Shown: positions 8,071 through 17,739 of the stretch, piece by piece
Layout of the letters: the number at the start of each line of letters is the position of its first letter
Position numbering within the stretch: the stretch's first letter is position 1
NCBI GenBank assembly: GCA_020630675.1
Contig: JAHDIR010000003.1
Coordinates: 1-64,000 of the forward strand
DNA length: 64,000 nucleotides
From: Bdellovibrionales bacterium
Lineage (GTDB): Bacteria > Bdellovibrionota > Bdellovibrionia > Bdellovibrionales > UBA1609
Direction of reading: 5' to 3'
Position numbers and translations under genes: made by a program
The notes under the pieces: generated by a model
Told to the model about the DNA's origin: nothing
Databases searched by the model: none
The model's input: only the letters and a program-made list of their open reading frames with translations

Positions 8071-9850
8071 CCACCTTGTTTTACTTCTTGGATTATTCTA
8101 TTTTTTTGCATTAGAAGCTGGAGCTCAAAATTTATTTGCAGGCTCTTGTCATAAACAAAACATATCAAACATTAAAGATATCAGTAAAGTTGATAAGGTC
8201 GCGTATGCTCGTGAGCTATTTTTAGCTGGTGAATACCAAGCATCTATTGATATTCTGGAGTCTGTCATAGCATCTCAAGAATTTAATGAAAGTATTTATG
8301 GCTTAACCATTGCCGTTCACAATAGTGTAAAAAATAAAAAAAGAAGCATTGAGCTTTTAGAAGTGGTTATTAAAAATAAACCAGAGGCTCATTGGGCTAA
8401 ACTTGAACTATATAAACTGGGAAAAATTTCAAAAGAAGAAATCTTGAAATCAACTTGCCTGCTCGCAAGTAATAGCTCATCTCAATTGCTAGAGTGTGCA
8501 AAGCATGTGCTAAAAGAAGGCCCTGAGTTTGAAACTTTCTTAAAAACAGCCATTAAAAAATCTAAGAAAGAAACAGACCCCTATTCGCGCATTATTGCCA
8601 GTAAATCTTACGAACAATTAAATATGCCCAAAATATCTCTTAAAGTTTTAAATAAAATTAAAAAAGGTGCCAACCACTACGAATCTGCTCTTAGGGAAAA
8701 GGTACGTATTTATTCTGATTTAGGTGAATTTAATAGGGCCAATAAAGAGCTAAAAAAATTATTAGAATTTAACAATAAAAGCCCTGTGAATCATTTAATA
8801 GCTCTGGACCATTATAAAAAATATCAAATGCCACAAAAAGCACTCACTCACTTTTCTGCGGCCTCAAATTGTTTATCTTATAAATCACGAGACCTCATTC
8901 ACCGCACAGGTTATATATCTGAAGTTTTAGGGGCACCATTTTTTGAGAACCAAACAATTCAATTTTCATTTTCACGGTTCAGAAGTTATTTTCGACCTAA
9001 TGAACTTTTACAAAATAAGGTTAGAGGCCTCGACTTTAATTTATATGACTTTAACAATTCCCTCACTCGATTAAGCTGGAATAATAGCTTAAGTGAAAAA
9101 ACTTCCATTAGTACTGAAGTTGGAATGAACCAAAAAGGGACTGGACAAAATGAAATCGATTATTGGGTGAGTGCAGGCCTTAAAAGACGATCGGCCAGTG
9201 AGAACTATGTTTCTAACAGTGGAATTTCTGCAGCTTATATTCCAGTTTACCGAATAGCTGCTAAAAAATTCACCAGAAACTCTTATAAACTTTCTGGAAC
9301 CTACAATTTATTCCCTCACAAAAGTTCTACAAGTTATCATTTAGATGCCAGTTATGGTTTTGAACGTATTTTAAGAGATAATGCTTTCAATCAATACTCT
9401 GAGGTAACATTAGCTGTGAATAAAAAGTTTTGGAATGAAAAAGCAGGACTTAATGCTGGTTTAACAAACAAAAACGTATTTGGTGATGAAGTTGACACTC
9501 AATTTAGGTTTTTTGCAGGTGGAGAATACAATTTTGATTGTGGTATAAATATTAAATTATTTAATGAAGTTTTTTATATACCTGATGCTGGGGAATATAC
9601 GGTAAACACTACTATCAGCCAAATCACTCCCCTTACAGATACGTCAAGCCTAAAGCTTTCTGTATCTAACGAGCAAGATATTGTAAATCGTTATTTTCAA
9701 CAAATAAGTATGTCAGCTACTTTAGAAAAAAATATTTATCTTAATAATTTTAAAGCCAAAACTTCTATTGAGGCTATGCATATAACTGATAAAGGGCAAA
9801 TACAAGACGAAAACCTGTTCATAAATTTTAAAATTGGAGTTCCTTTTTGA
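8060..9850 (+). CDS. TPR-containing outer-membrane beta-barrel protein (putative EPS export)
   Basis: Signal peptide 'LRLNHLVLLLGLFYFFALEAGAQ', helical repeats, C-terminal beta-strands ending in F; likely TTG start at 8060 with 'ggagg' upstream rather than 8033. Confidence 0.72.
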   Translation: MRLNHLVLLLGLFYFFALEAGAQNLFAGSCHKQNISNIKDISKVDKVAYARELFLAGEYQASIDILESVIASQEFNESIYGLTIAVHNSVKNKKRSIELLEVVIKNKPEAHWAKLELYKLGKISKEEILKSTCLLASNSSSQLLECAKHVLKEGPEFETFLKTAIKKSKKETDPYSRIIASKSYEQLNMPKISLKVLNKIKKGANHYESALREKVRIYSDLGEFNRANKELKKLLEFNNKSPVNHLIALDHYKKYQMPQKALTHFSAASNCLSYKSRDLIHRTGYISEVLGAPFFENQTIQFSFSRFRSYFRPNELLQNKVRGLDFNLYDFNNSLTRLSWNNSLSEKTSISTEVGMNQKGTGQNEIDYWVSAGLKRRSASENYVSNSGISAAYIPVYRIAAKKFTRNSYKLSGTYNLFPHKSSTSYHLDASYGFERILRDNAFNQYSEVTLAVNKKFWNEKAGLNAGLTNKNVFGDEVDTQFRFFAGGEYNFDCGINIKLFNEVFYIPDAGEYTVNTTISQITPLTDTSSLKLSVSNEQDIVNRYFQQISMSATLEKNIYLNNFKAKTSIEAMHITDKGQIQDENLFINFKIGVPF

Positions 9851-11016
9851 AAAAAAGTAAACTCTTAATTCTTCTCGATATCCCTCTATTTTTACTGAAC
9901 TATGTTTACCTGATTATCTGTGCCAGACTATTAATAAAAGATGACTTCGGGCTTCTTAACAGCTATCTCGCCACGTTATCAATAGCTTTTGTCATTGGAG
10001 TTTCTCTACAAGTTAAGGCCGCCAACTCAAGCAAACCATTTGTTAGTAAAAAAAATATATTGTTTTTTTCTTTGCTGACAGGCCTTTTGCCCCTAATTAT
10101 TGCATTTATATTTTCCTTCTCTATGGTTCATACCTTACTCATATTAAGCGTTTGTTTTCTTCATCCCTTTTCTAGCCTTACTAGAGGCTTATTTATCAAA
10201 AATCAAAAATATCTATCTTATTATGCCAGTTTATATATTGAACTTGTTCCTAAGCTCCTGATGGTTATTTTATTTTTATGGCTCAGTATTAAAAAATTTG
10301 AATATGTTATTTTTTCTTTAATTGTTGGCCAGGCATTGGCTACTGTATACGGCTTAATTTTTACTAAAGTTAATTTTATTAAAAATAAAAAAAATAGTTT
10401 AAAAATGATTTTTCAGGCTAAAGAAATTATGATCAATCAACTCGCTTTTTTTCTTATCATTGGTATTGATATTTTTTTAGTCAATAAATATTTTACATCA
10501 CAAGCAGGAGAAATTTCTCTGGCTATCCGATTTAGCCAAGTACCATTACTTGTATTTTTCACATTTCTACAATTTGATATTCAAAAAATTTCTAAGCTAA
10601 AATCAATGGGACAAGTTGCGAAAGCCTACGCTCCTGTTATTTTAGGCCTTTTTGTTCCAACCTACCTTGGGCTGCAAATGCTGGGAACGTTTATAGTCAA
10701 TCTTTTTTTTGGAGAAGAGTATGCAACTAGCCTAACTTATACTCCCTTTTACTTAGTTTATTTTTCAATCATTGCTATAGCCTATGCTTACAGTTTTATG
10801 AAGTCACTACAAGGGAAATTCAAAGAGAGCCTAATAATGATTACTTTTTCTATTCTTCTTTTACCTCTTTATCATTACTTTCAAGACCAATTTATAGGCG
10901 CTCAAACTTATCAAGCTTACTTAGGATTGGTATTATTATTTTCTTTTATTTTGTATCATTTTTTCTCTCACTCCTCTAAACCAACTACGTTATCTAGCCC
11001 TCATCACTTGGAGTGA
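9847..11016 (+). CDS. Polysaccharide flippase-like multi-TM membrane protein
   Basis: ~12 hydrophobic helices, Wzx/PelG-like; TTG start overlapping the upstream TGA (TTGA). Confidence 0.7.
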   Translation: MKKSKLLILLDIPLFLLNYVYLIICARLLIKDDFGLLNSYLATLSIAFVIGVSLQVKAANSSKPFVSKKNILFFSLLTGLLPLIIAFIFSFSMVHTLLILSVCFLHPFSSLTRGLFIKNQKYLSYYASLYIELVPKLLMVILFLWLSIKKFEYVIFSLIVGQALATVYGLIFTKVNFIKNKKNSLKMIFQAKEIMINQLAFFLIIGIDIFLVNKYFTSQAGEISLAIRFSQVPLLVFFTFLQFDIQKISKLKSMGQVAKAYAPVILGLFVPTYLGLQMLGTFIVNLFFGEEYATSLTYTPFYLVYFSIIAIAYAYSFMKSLQGKFKESLIMITFSILLLPLYHYFQDQFIGAQTYQAYLGLVLLFSFILYHFFSHSSKPTTLSSPHHLE

Positions 11017-11114
11017 ATCATGTTTCAAAATAAGACAAAATTTTTAAGAAATGATCAAAATTTAGGTATTTTTAAGTAACTTTTAATTTGTAAACTTTAA
11101 CTACAGGGAAAACG

Positions 11115-12347
11115 ATGAAAAGCAAAATAACAAGAGTAGCTCGCTATATGAGTGGCAGTCGGCAGGAGAACAAGATGTTTACAAAAGTTAAAGCTAAAAA
11201 ACCTATTATTTTATTTCTTTCATGGAGAGATTTTGAGCACCCTCAATCAGGAGGAGCGGAAGTATTTACCACTGAAATGCTTAGGCGCTGTCAAGTGAGA
11301 AACTCTCATCGTATTATCCATTTTTCAACACTGACAAATGGCAATAAAATATTGTCACGTGACAATAAAACAATTTATATTAAAAAAGGGAACTGGATTA
11401 GTGTTCTCTTTTTTGCAATGATGTTTTACTTTAGCCACAGAAAACGTATTCAGTTTGTTGTAGATCAATGCAATACTCATAGATTTTTCATTCCTTTCTG
11501 GGTTCCTAAAAGAAAACAAATATTTTTTATTCATCAACTCACTAAAGAAATTTGGCAAATCAAACTTCCAGGGTTTATGGGTGCTATTGGTGAGTTTACA
11601 GAAAATATAATGTTAAAAATATATAGTAAAATGGCAACTATGACAGTTTCGCCAAGTACAAAAAAAGATTTAGAAGACTTAGGATTTAATGAAAATTTAG
11701 TTAAAATTATTCCTGAGGGAGTGGCTCATAAACCAGCTAGCTTTCCTCTCGAACAAAAACAAAATAAAAACTTGTTTTTATATGTAGGAAGGTATTCTGA
11801 ATATAAAGGCCTTCCTGATGCAACCAATGCTTTTGTTAAATACTTGAGTTACAACAAAGATGCTCAGTTTATGATTATTGGCTCAAAAAATGAAGACTAT
11901 ATTGAAAATGTACTTAAGCCTATTTGTGATCGACATGATATACAACTAGCTGATGAATTTAACCCTAATAACAAAAGAACTATCACACTTATGGGACGAG
12001 TTAGTGAAGAAGACAAACTTATGTATATGAAAAAAGCCATTGCTCTTATATACCCATCAAGAAGAGAAGGTTGGGGGCTTGGAGTTTCTGAAGCCGCCAT
12101 TCTTGGAACTCCTAGCATAGTTTATAATAGCCCCGGCCTTATAGATGCTGTCGATCAAGGACGTGCCGGCTACTTATGTAAAGAGAATACTTCTGAGGAG
12201 TTACTATCAAATATGCTTCTCGTCACAAATAATAATAAAAAATATAGTGAATTAAGAGAAATGGCTTACAAATACTCTATTCAATTTCGTTGGGAAAATA
12301 CAGCTTTAGCTTTTGATGAGTTTATTAAGGAGAAAAAATATGCATAA
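11115..12347 (+). CDS. Family 4 glycosyltransferase
   Basis: 'LSWRDFEHPQSGGAEVFTTEM', 'FLYVGRYSEYKGLPDA', 'IYPSRREGWGLGVSEAAILGTPSIVY'. Confidence 0.92.
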   Translation: MKSKITRVARYMSGSRQENKMFTKVKAKKPIILFLSWRDFEHPQSGGAEVFTTEMLRRCQVRNSHRIIHFSTLTNGNKILSRDNKTIYIKKGNWISVLFFAMMFYFSHRKRIQFVVDQCNTHRFFIPFWVPKRKQIFFIHQLTKEIWQIKLPGFMGAIGEFTENIMLKIYSKMATMTVSPSTKKDLEDLGFNENLVKIIPEGVAHKPASFPLEQKQNKNLFLYVGRYSEYKGLPDATNAFVKYLSYNKDAQFMIIGSKNEDYIENVLKPICDRHDIQLADEFNPNNKRTITLMGRVSEEDKLMYMKKAIALIYPSRREGWGLGVSEAAILGTPSIVYNSPGLIDAVDQGRAGYLCKENTSEELLSNMLLVTNNNKKYSELREMAYKYSIQFRWENTALAFDEFIKEKKYA

Positions 12348-13215
12348 TCAAACTGTTGGAATTTGTGTAACTACTTTTAATAATGAAAAAATAATTGTTG
12401 AAAATATTTTAACTATCTTAAAACAAGATACAACCACCCCTCTCAAAGTTTTTATTGTTGATGATGGATCGACAGATCGAACTGGTGAACTATTAACCGA
12501 ACTAGCTAAAGACTGGAGCAACCTTCATGTTGTACTTGCCGAACACAGAGAGCGAGGTGTTACTCGAAGTCATGCTATTAATTTAGCCATTGACGATAAA
12601 TGCGAATATATTTTATTTATAGATTCCGACATGAAACTTGAGTCTAATTTAGTTTCGGAATGTTTAAAAATGTTTAATTCTGAAAAGCTCAGTGCTTTAA
12701 TAATACCTGAAAGCCCTTATTCTGAGCATAAAAACTTTATGACCAAGGTTAAAATATTTGAACGCTCATTAATTAACGATGTCGGAGAGGAAATAGAAAA
12801 AAATTCGATCGAAGGAGCTCGCTTTTGGAAAACAAGTGAGTACTTAAGGTCTGGTGGCTTGAATAGTCAACAAATAGCCTTTGAAGAAACTCAACCAACT
12901 ATCAGAATTCTTGAAAAAGGTGGAGTCATAAAAAGAGCCGTGAAAACAAAATTATATCACGACGAAGGGCTTGTAACCTTGAAAAATATAATTGAAAAAA
13001 AGAATTACTATTTTTCTAAGATGAAGACAACTACTGAGACAGAAAAAGGTGGGCTCATGAAGGCCATACAGAGATGGTATTTTTTTCGACCCTATTTGTA
13101 TTCAAAACAAAATATTATTAAGTACTTGATGAACCCGGTTAAGTTTGCAGGACTAATGACTATGTATGTAGCTTTAACTTTAATCGCCGTGCGAGCAAGT
13201 GTATTATCTAAGTAG
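12340..13215 (+). CDS. Family 2 glycosyltransferase
   Basis: 'VGICVTTFNNEKIIVENI', 'VFIVDDGSTDRTGELL', 'YILFIDSDMKL'; ATG at 12340 with 'aaggag' upstream preferred over 12313. Confidence 0.9.
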   Translation: MHNQTVGICVTTFNNEKIIVENILTILKQDTTTPLKVFIVDDGSTDRTGELLTELAKDWSNLHVVLAEHRERGVTRSHAINLAIDDKCEYILFIDSDMKLESNLVSECLKMFNSEKLSALIIPESPYSEHKNFMTKVKIFERSLINDVGEEIEKNSIEGARFWKTSEYLRSGGLNSQQIAFEETQPTIRILEKGGVIKRAVKTKLYHDEGLVTLKNIIEKKNYYFSKMKTTTETEKGGLMKAIQRWYFFRPYLYSKQNIIKYLMNPVKFAGLMTMYVALTLIAVRASVLSK

Positions 13216-13233
13216 GAGAAACCTACTGCACAA

Positions 13234-16200
13234 ATGAAACTAAAGAAAGAAGTTAATCTCTACAGACTGATTCTCTCTTTAGTTATATTTATATTCTATA
13301 TACCATTTTTTAAACAAGGTATGATCGTTTTTAGCGACATTGCCGTTGGTACAGATACTCAACGTTATCTCGAAGAAATACTTGGCTTATGGAATAATCG
13401 CTTCAATACGACCACTCTACTAAATTTACCTCGCCTATTTATTGTATTACCAAGCTACCTGTTGTCTTTAGTTGCTGGTGCAGAATGGCTAACTAAAAGC
13501 TTTGTTATACTCATGACACTCATTGCTGGCTTTTCGCAGTTTCATTTTACTGAAAAAATACTCACTCGATATGTTCATTTAAAGCCAGAAAAAACAATTG
13601 TTTATATTTGCTCTTTGTTTGCCGGAATTTTTTATGCTCTTAACCCATGGTTTATTCTAAGAATTCAACACACCTATCTTCTTTGTGGTTACTCATTGTT
13701 TCCACTCATAATTCACTACTATTTAAAAATATTTAATAAAAAGTATGCCAACAACGAGAGTAGTTATAAAAACTATATTTTATTTGCTACACTTCTTTCT
13801 ATTGGTTCTGCAGCTATTCACTATTTCTTTTTCTGTATCATTAGCCTTTCTATTTTAATTTTTAGTGGTTTGGCAAAAAAGCTAAAAACAGGGTCTAAAA
13901 GTGCTATTCATCTGTTCTTTGTTGAATTAAAAAAATCTTTTTGGATGGGCTTTGCTTCTTTGTTTTCATGTTTTTACTGGCTAGGTCCCTATTTGTATGC
14001 AACAGCTACAGGAAAAATGACTAAACAAGCTAATATTAATGTCGAAGATACTTTGATGATGTTTTCTAAAGAAAGTAGCTTGTGGAATGTTGTTAGCCAA
14101 AAAAGCTATTGGTGGCCAATGTTTCCAAAAGATCAGTTTTGGGGCTACAACAACCTCGGCTGGGTCTTTTTACTAATTCTTATTGGCACTGGAGTAACCA
14201 AGTATTTTAAAAAAAATGACCTTATCAAATTATTTTCCATGATATCTTTTTTAGTTATTATTTTAGCTACAGGAACTTATTATTCTCAACTAGCCCCCAT
14301 TCATGAGTTTTTAGTTTTTAAAATTCCGGTGATTGGAAATATATTTAGAGACCCTAATAAAATTATTGGAATTTTGGTCTTTTTTTATGCCACTTTCATT
14401 AGCTTAGGGGCGGCTTACATTCTAAAATTTAGAATTTCTGTATTACGATATTTTATATCTATTGGATTCGTTGTTTCCATGATTATGGTTTTACAACCTT
14501 TCTATAGAAATTTTTTACTTAATTTTTACCTTCCCGTTGACGTCCCCCAAGAGGTTACAAATATTAATAATAATTTAAATCATGATATGGGTAAAGCTCT
14601 CTATCTTCCACAAGCTGAAGATAGAGTTAATAAGAGCACAAAAATTGCCAGTACAGTATGGAACCAAAATAACCTGGATAGAACTGTTGGGAAAAGTATC
14701 GGAGATGTTTATGTATATGCCTCCAGAAAAAATACAACCTTTCAATATGAGGGCAACCACCCTACAATTGGTTATCAATATTCTTACCTTCAAAGTTTAA
14801 TTGATGAAGGAAAAACTTTAAACGCACATAAAATTCCAAACAGTTTTTTTGCCAACCAGATGGTCTATCAAACAGGTTATACCTCTTATGCAGAAACTGA
14901 GCAGTTTAATTTAGACCTTATTGGGGCTCAAAACCACCTTGAACCAAAAACTAGTACTGATTACCTTAGCATTTACGATACTCCTGAGCCACCAAGAGTA
15001 GCCGACATAAATCATCAGTTAATTGCAACCCCTGGAGGGATTGATAAGCAAATTTTGTATAGTCATATCAAATCACCCTCATTATATAAAAATAATATTA
15101 TTTACACAGCTCAAGCTGAAAATTCACCAGATAATATATTTGGTTTAGACTTACTTTTTGATTATAAAAAATTTGATGACCTTTGGTTATCGTTTGTTGA
15201 AGATAAATTTCGCCTTCGCCCCTACTCTCATATTAACCGAGCACTTCCATTTCTAGGCTGGGCTAAAACTTCTATTTATAAAAGTGAGTGGAGCTGGTTT
15301 ATTAAGTCTCTCAATATAGAGCACAGAGATTTCTCTATTGGTCGAAATGGAGGGGTCATTGCCACTTTTGCTGACTCGCGATTAAAAGTAAAGTCTTACG
15401 ATTTAAAATCTATTCAAGGTGAATTTTATACTGATTTAGATGAACTCACTCAAAAGGAAAACCTGTTTCTGTATAACGAAGATAAATTTATTAAGCTTCA
15501 AATACACCCAAGAGTTAACGAAGAAGGTGCTTTAGTTTTAGGCACTATCAGTCCCGGAAAACCTACTAAAATTTGGCAAGTTGCAAAAACTCGAAACATA
15601 AAAGTCAAAGGGGCAAACCCTTATAGTATTTTAGTTGGCCTTTCTGGAAAAAATGCCTCTTCCGTTCATATTAAAATTCACTTTTTTGATAACGATCGAA
15701 ACGAAATTGGGGTGACTTACCTTTCTCGACCAGACAAGAGAGACAATTTTGATACCACTCGCTTTAAAACTTTTTTTGTTTCGCCAAGACATGCTAAAGA
15801 AATGAGTGTATCAATACTTTCCTCAAGAAGCCCTGATCGTCGTATTTATTGGTGGGTTCATCAATTTGATATTGACGATCTCTCAGAACATAACGAAAGT
15901 AATTTCGTAGAATTTTCTCACCGAGTGGAAAAAAACACGACTTACCAAGTTTATTCAAAAGTTTTCAAAAGCCCCAAAGGAGGGTCTATTAAATATAAAA
16001 TTGGAAATAGCTCTGTACAGTCTGTAGATACAACTAACGAACAAAAAGGAGTGTTTCAGTGGGTACACCTTGGAAAATATTTATTTAATAAAAGAGAAGT
16101 TAACATTAAAATTGAAAATTATAGCGGCTTTAATGCTCTGGGAGACATTATTTTTCTTCCTGAACAAGAAGCTTTGAGAATAAAAAAGAGAGTACTTACA

Positions 16201-17517
16201 AAAGTTAAAGATTCTCAAAGAAACACTACTTTTGAAGCTGAGCTTGATTTTAATAACACAAAACCCTTACAAAGCTACCGCAACTACCCCCACTTATCTG
16301 GGGGAAGAGGTATTTATATCGATAAAAAAGTCATACGTACGGATTTTGACACCGACCGAGATCGTCAACTAAAATTCACGGCTAGAGGATTCAACTTAAA
16401 CTTTAAAAACCTTCAGGGTGAAATTATTGATAAAAAAACTAACCAGGTGATCACTCGCTTAACGCCTGAAAAAGTCACAGCTCTTCCGTCTGACCCTATT
16501 TATTTTGTAGAAAAAGAAGAGGGAATTATGATCGAAGAGCTCCAAGCCCTCGAATACACCGTTCCGCTAAGAGATATGACGTTTAAAGCCACTTCCTTAC
16601 CGGCCGGAGAATACACTTTAACACTTAAAAACATCAACCCATTGCCAACGATGGCTAACACTCAATCTGTTCGCAAGCTTTACACAGCTATCAAGCCTTT
16701 TGATTACAAAGAAGATAAAGTCGTTCGAGAAAAAGAGTGTTGCCAATGTCAAACTGTAGACCCCTTGGTTCCAGAAAGTGACGCCATTGAAAAGAGGTGG
16801 ACTGTTTATAGTAAAAACACTTGTCAGTGGCATATTTTACAATCAAGAATCATAGATATTATTCCAGACAATGAATACTATGTTGAGTATGAGTTTAAAA
16901 ACTATAATAATATCAAACCTCACCAAAAAATAATTTTTTTAGATGATAACAAAAATGAGATTGGCAAAAAATATATTGCTCAAAATCAACTTTACCAAGA
17001 TGGCACTTGGATTTATAAAAATGATTTAGTGGCCCCACCAAAAGGAGCGACTAAAATGATGCTACTGTTTATGTTTAAGGGAGTTTACCTAGAAACCTCT
17101 AAAACCGCAGTCAAAAACTTAAGAATTATTAACCAAACCAAACTTCCACTTATTGATTATGTTCAAATGGATGAACAAAACTCCGAGGAAAAAACTACTA
17201 ATAAAACTATTGTGACATCATTATCAGAAAAAAACCTTATGAAAAAAGTCATTCCCCTACCAAGTAAACTGTCTAACAACGCTAGTTTAACACTGAATCA
17301 ACCTCTACACAGAGTTTGGAGCTTAAAAAACCACACCGACAAAAATTTTGTAACCAATGGCGTTTTTCACTCCACCCCCATTCCGGCCGGAGCAAAAAGT
17401 ATGAGTTTTCATATTCCCTTTGCACCATTCTACTGGGCAGGAATAGTTATTCATATTTTGTTTTTGCTCTTCTCTTTATTTTTTACTGTGTTCAAAAAAT
17501 CACCAATAAAAGAGTAA
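13234..17517 (+). CDS. Giant GT-C-like membrane protein with beta-sandwich ectodomain (AftD/DUF3367-like)
   Basis: 1427 aa: N-terminal multi-TM with 'YALNPWFILRIQHTYLLCGYSLFPLIIHY' and 'IFRDPNK', long soluble region, C-terminal TM. Confidence 0.6.
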   Translation: MKLKKEVNLYRLILSLVIFIFYIPFFKQGMIVFSDIAVGTDTQRYLEEILGLWNNRFNTTTLLNLPRLFIVLPSYLLSLVAGAEWLTKSFVILMTLIAGFSQFHFTEKILTRYVHLKPEKTIVYICSLFAGIFYALNPWFILRIQHTYLLCGYSLFPLIIHYYLKIFNKKYANNESSYKNYILFATLLSIGSAAIHYFFFCIISLSILIFSGLAKKLKTGSKSAIHLFFVELKKSFWMGFASLFSCFYWLGPYLYATATGKMTKQANINVEDTLMMFSKESSLWNVVSQKSYWWPMFPKDQFWGYNNLGWVFLLILIGTGVTKYFKKNDLIKLFSMISFLVIILATGTYYSQLAPIHEFLVFKIPVIGNIFRDPNKIIGILVFFYATFISLGAAYILKFRISVLRYFISIGFVVSMIMVLQPFYRNFLLNFYLPVDVPQEVTNINNNLNHDMGKALYLPQAEDRVNKSTKIASTVWNQNNLDRTVGKSIGDVYVYASRKNTTFQYEGNHPTIGYQYSYLQSLIDEGKTLNAHKIPNSFFANQMVYQTGYTSYAETEQFNLDLIGAQNHLEPKTSTDYLSIYDTPEPPRVADINHQLIATPGGIDKQILYSHIKSPSLYKNNIIYTAQAENSPDNIFGLDLLFDYKKFDDLWLSFVEDKFRLRPYSHINRALPFLGWAKTSIYKSEWSWFIKSLNIEHRDFSIGRNGGVIATFADSRLKVKSYDLKSIQGEFYTDLDELTQKENLFLYNEDKFIKLQIHPRVNEEGALVLGTISPGKPTKIWQVAKTRNIKVKGANPYSILVGLSGKNASSVHIKIHFFDNDRNEIGVTYLSRPDKRDNFDTTRFKTFFVSPRHAKEMSVSILSSRSPDRRIYWWVHQFDIDDLSEHNESNFVEFSHRVEKNTTYQVYSKVFKSPKGGSIKYKIGNSSVQSVDTTNEQKGVFQWVHLGKYLFNKREVNIKIENYSGFNALGDIIFLPEQEALRIKKRVLTKVKDSQRNTTFEAELDFNNTKPLQSYRNYPHLSGGRGIYIDKKVIRTDFDTDRDRQLKFTARGFNLNFKNLQGEIIDKKTNQVITRLTPEKVTALPSDPIYFVEKEEGIMIEELQALEYTVPLRDMTFKATSLPAGEYTLTLKNINPLPTMANTQSVRKLYTAIKPFDYKEDKVVREKECCQCQTVDPLVPESDAIEKRWTVYSKNTCQWHILQSRIIDIIPDNEYYVEYEFKNYNNIKPHQKIIFLDDNKNEIGKKYIAQNQLYQDGTWIYKNDLVAPPKGATKMMLLFMFKGVYLETSKTAVKNLRIINQTKLPLIDYVQMDEQNSEEKTTNKTIVTSLSEKNLMKKVIPLPSKLSNNASLTLNQPLHRVWSLKNHTDKNFVTNGVFHSTPIPAGAKSMSFHIPFAPFYWAGIVIHILFLLFSLFFTVFKKSPIKE

Positions 17518-17630
17518 ATATTCAAACCTATTTTATAAACCATTGAAATGACTAGTCTCATTCTGAGAATATGAGTTTTTATTCATAGATCAAACAAAGT
17601 CACCACACACTATTTGACTAGTATAAGTGT

Positions 17631-17738
17631 ATGAACAAGATCAAAGAAAATATTAGAAAGACTAGAGGCAAAGAATTACTAACCCGTTATGTTCGTACTA
17701 AGAACGTAAAACAAAAATTTAAAAGGAAGGGAAATTAA
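17631..17738 (+). CDS. Possible small basic ORF (35 aa)
   Basis: MNKIKENIRKTRGKELLTRYVRTKNVKQKFKRKGN*, ends just before the 17740 start; no clear SD. Confidence 0.2.
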   Translation: MNKIKENIRKTRGKELLTRYVRTKNVKQKFKRKGN

Positions 17739-17739
17739 G

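Noticed and set aside
14575-14800. Pair of sense/antisense 72-aa ORFs inside the giant GT-C gene
   Set aside because: Internal to a well-supported coding frame; no independent start signals.
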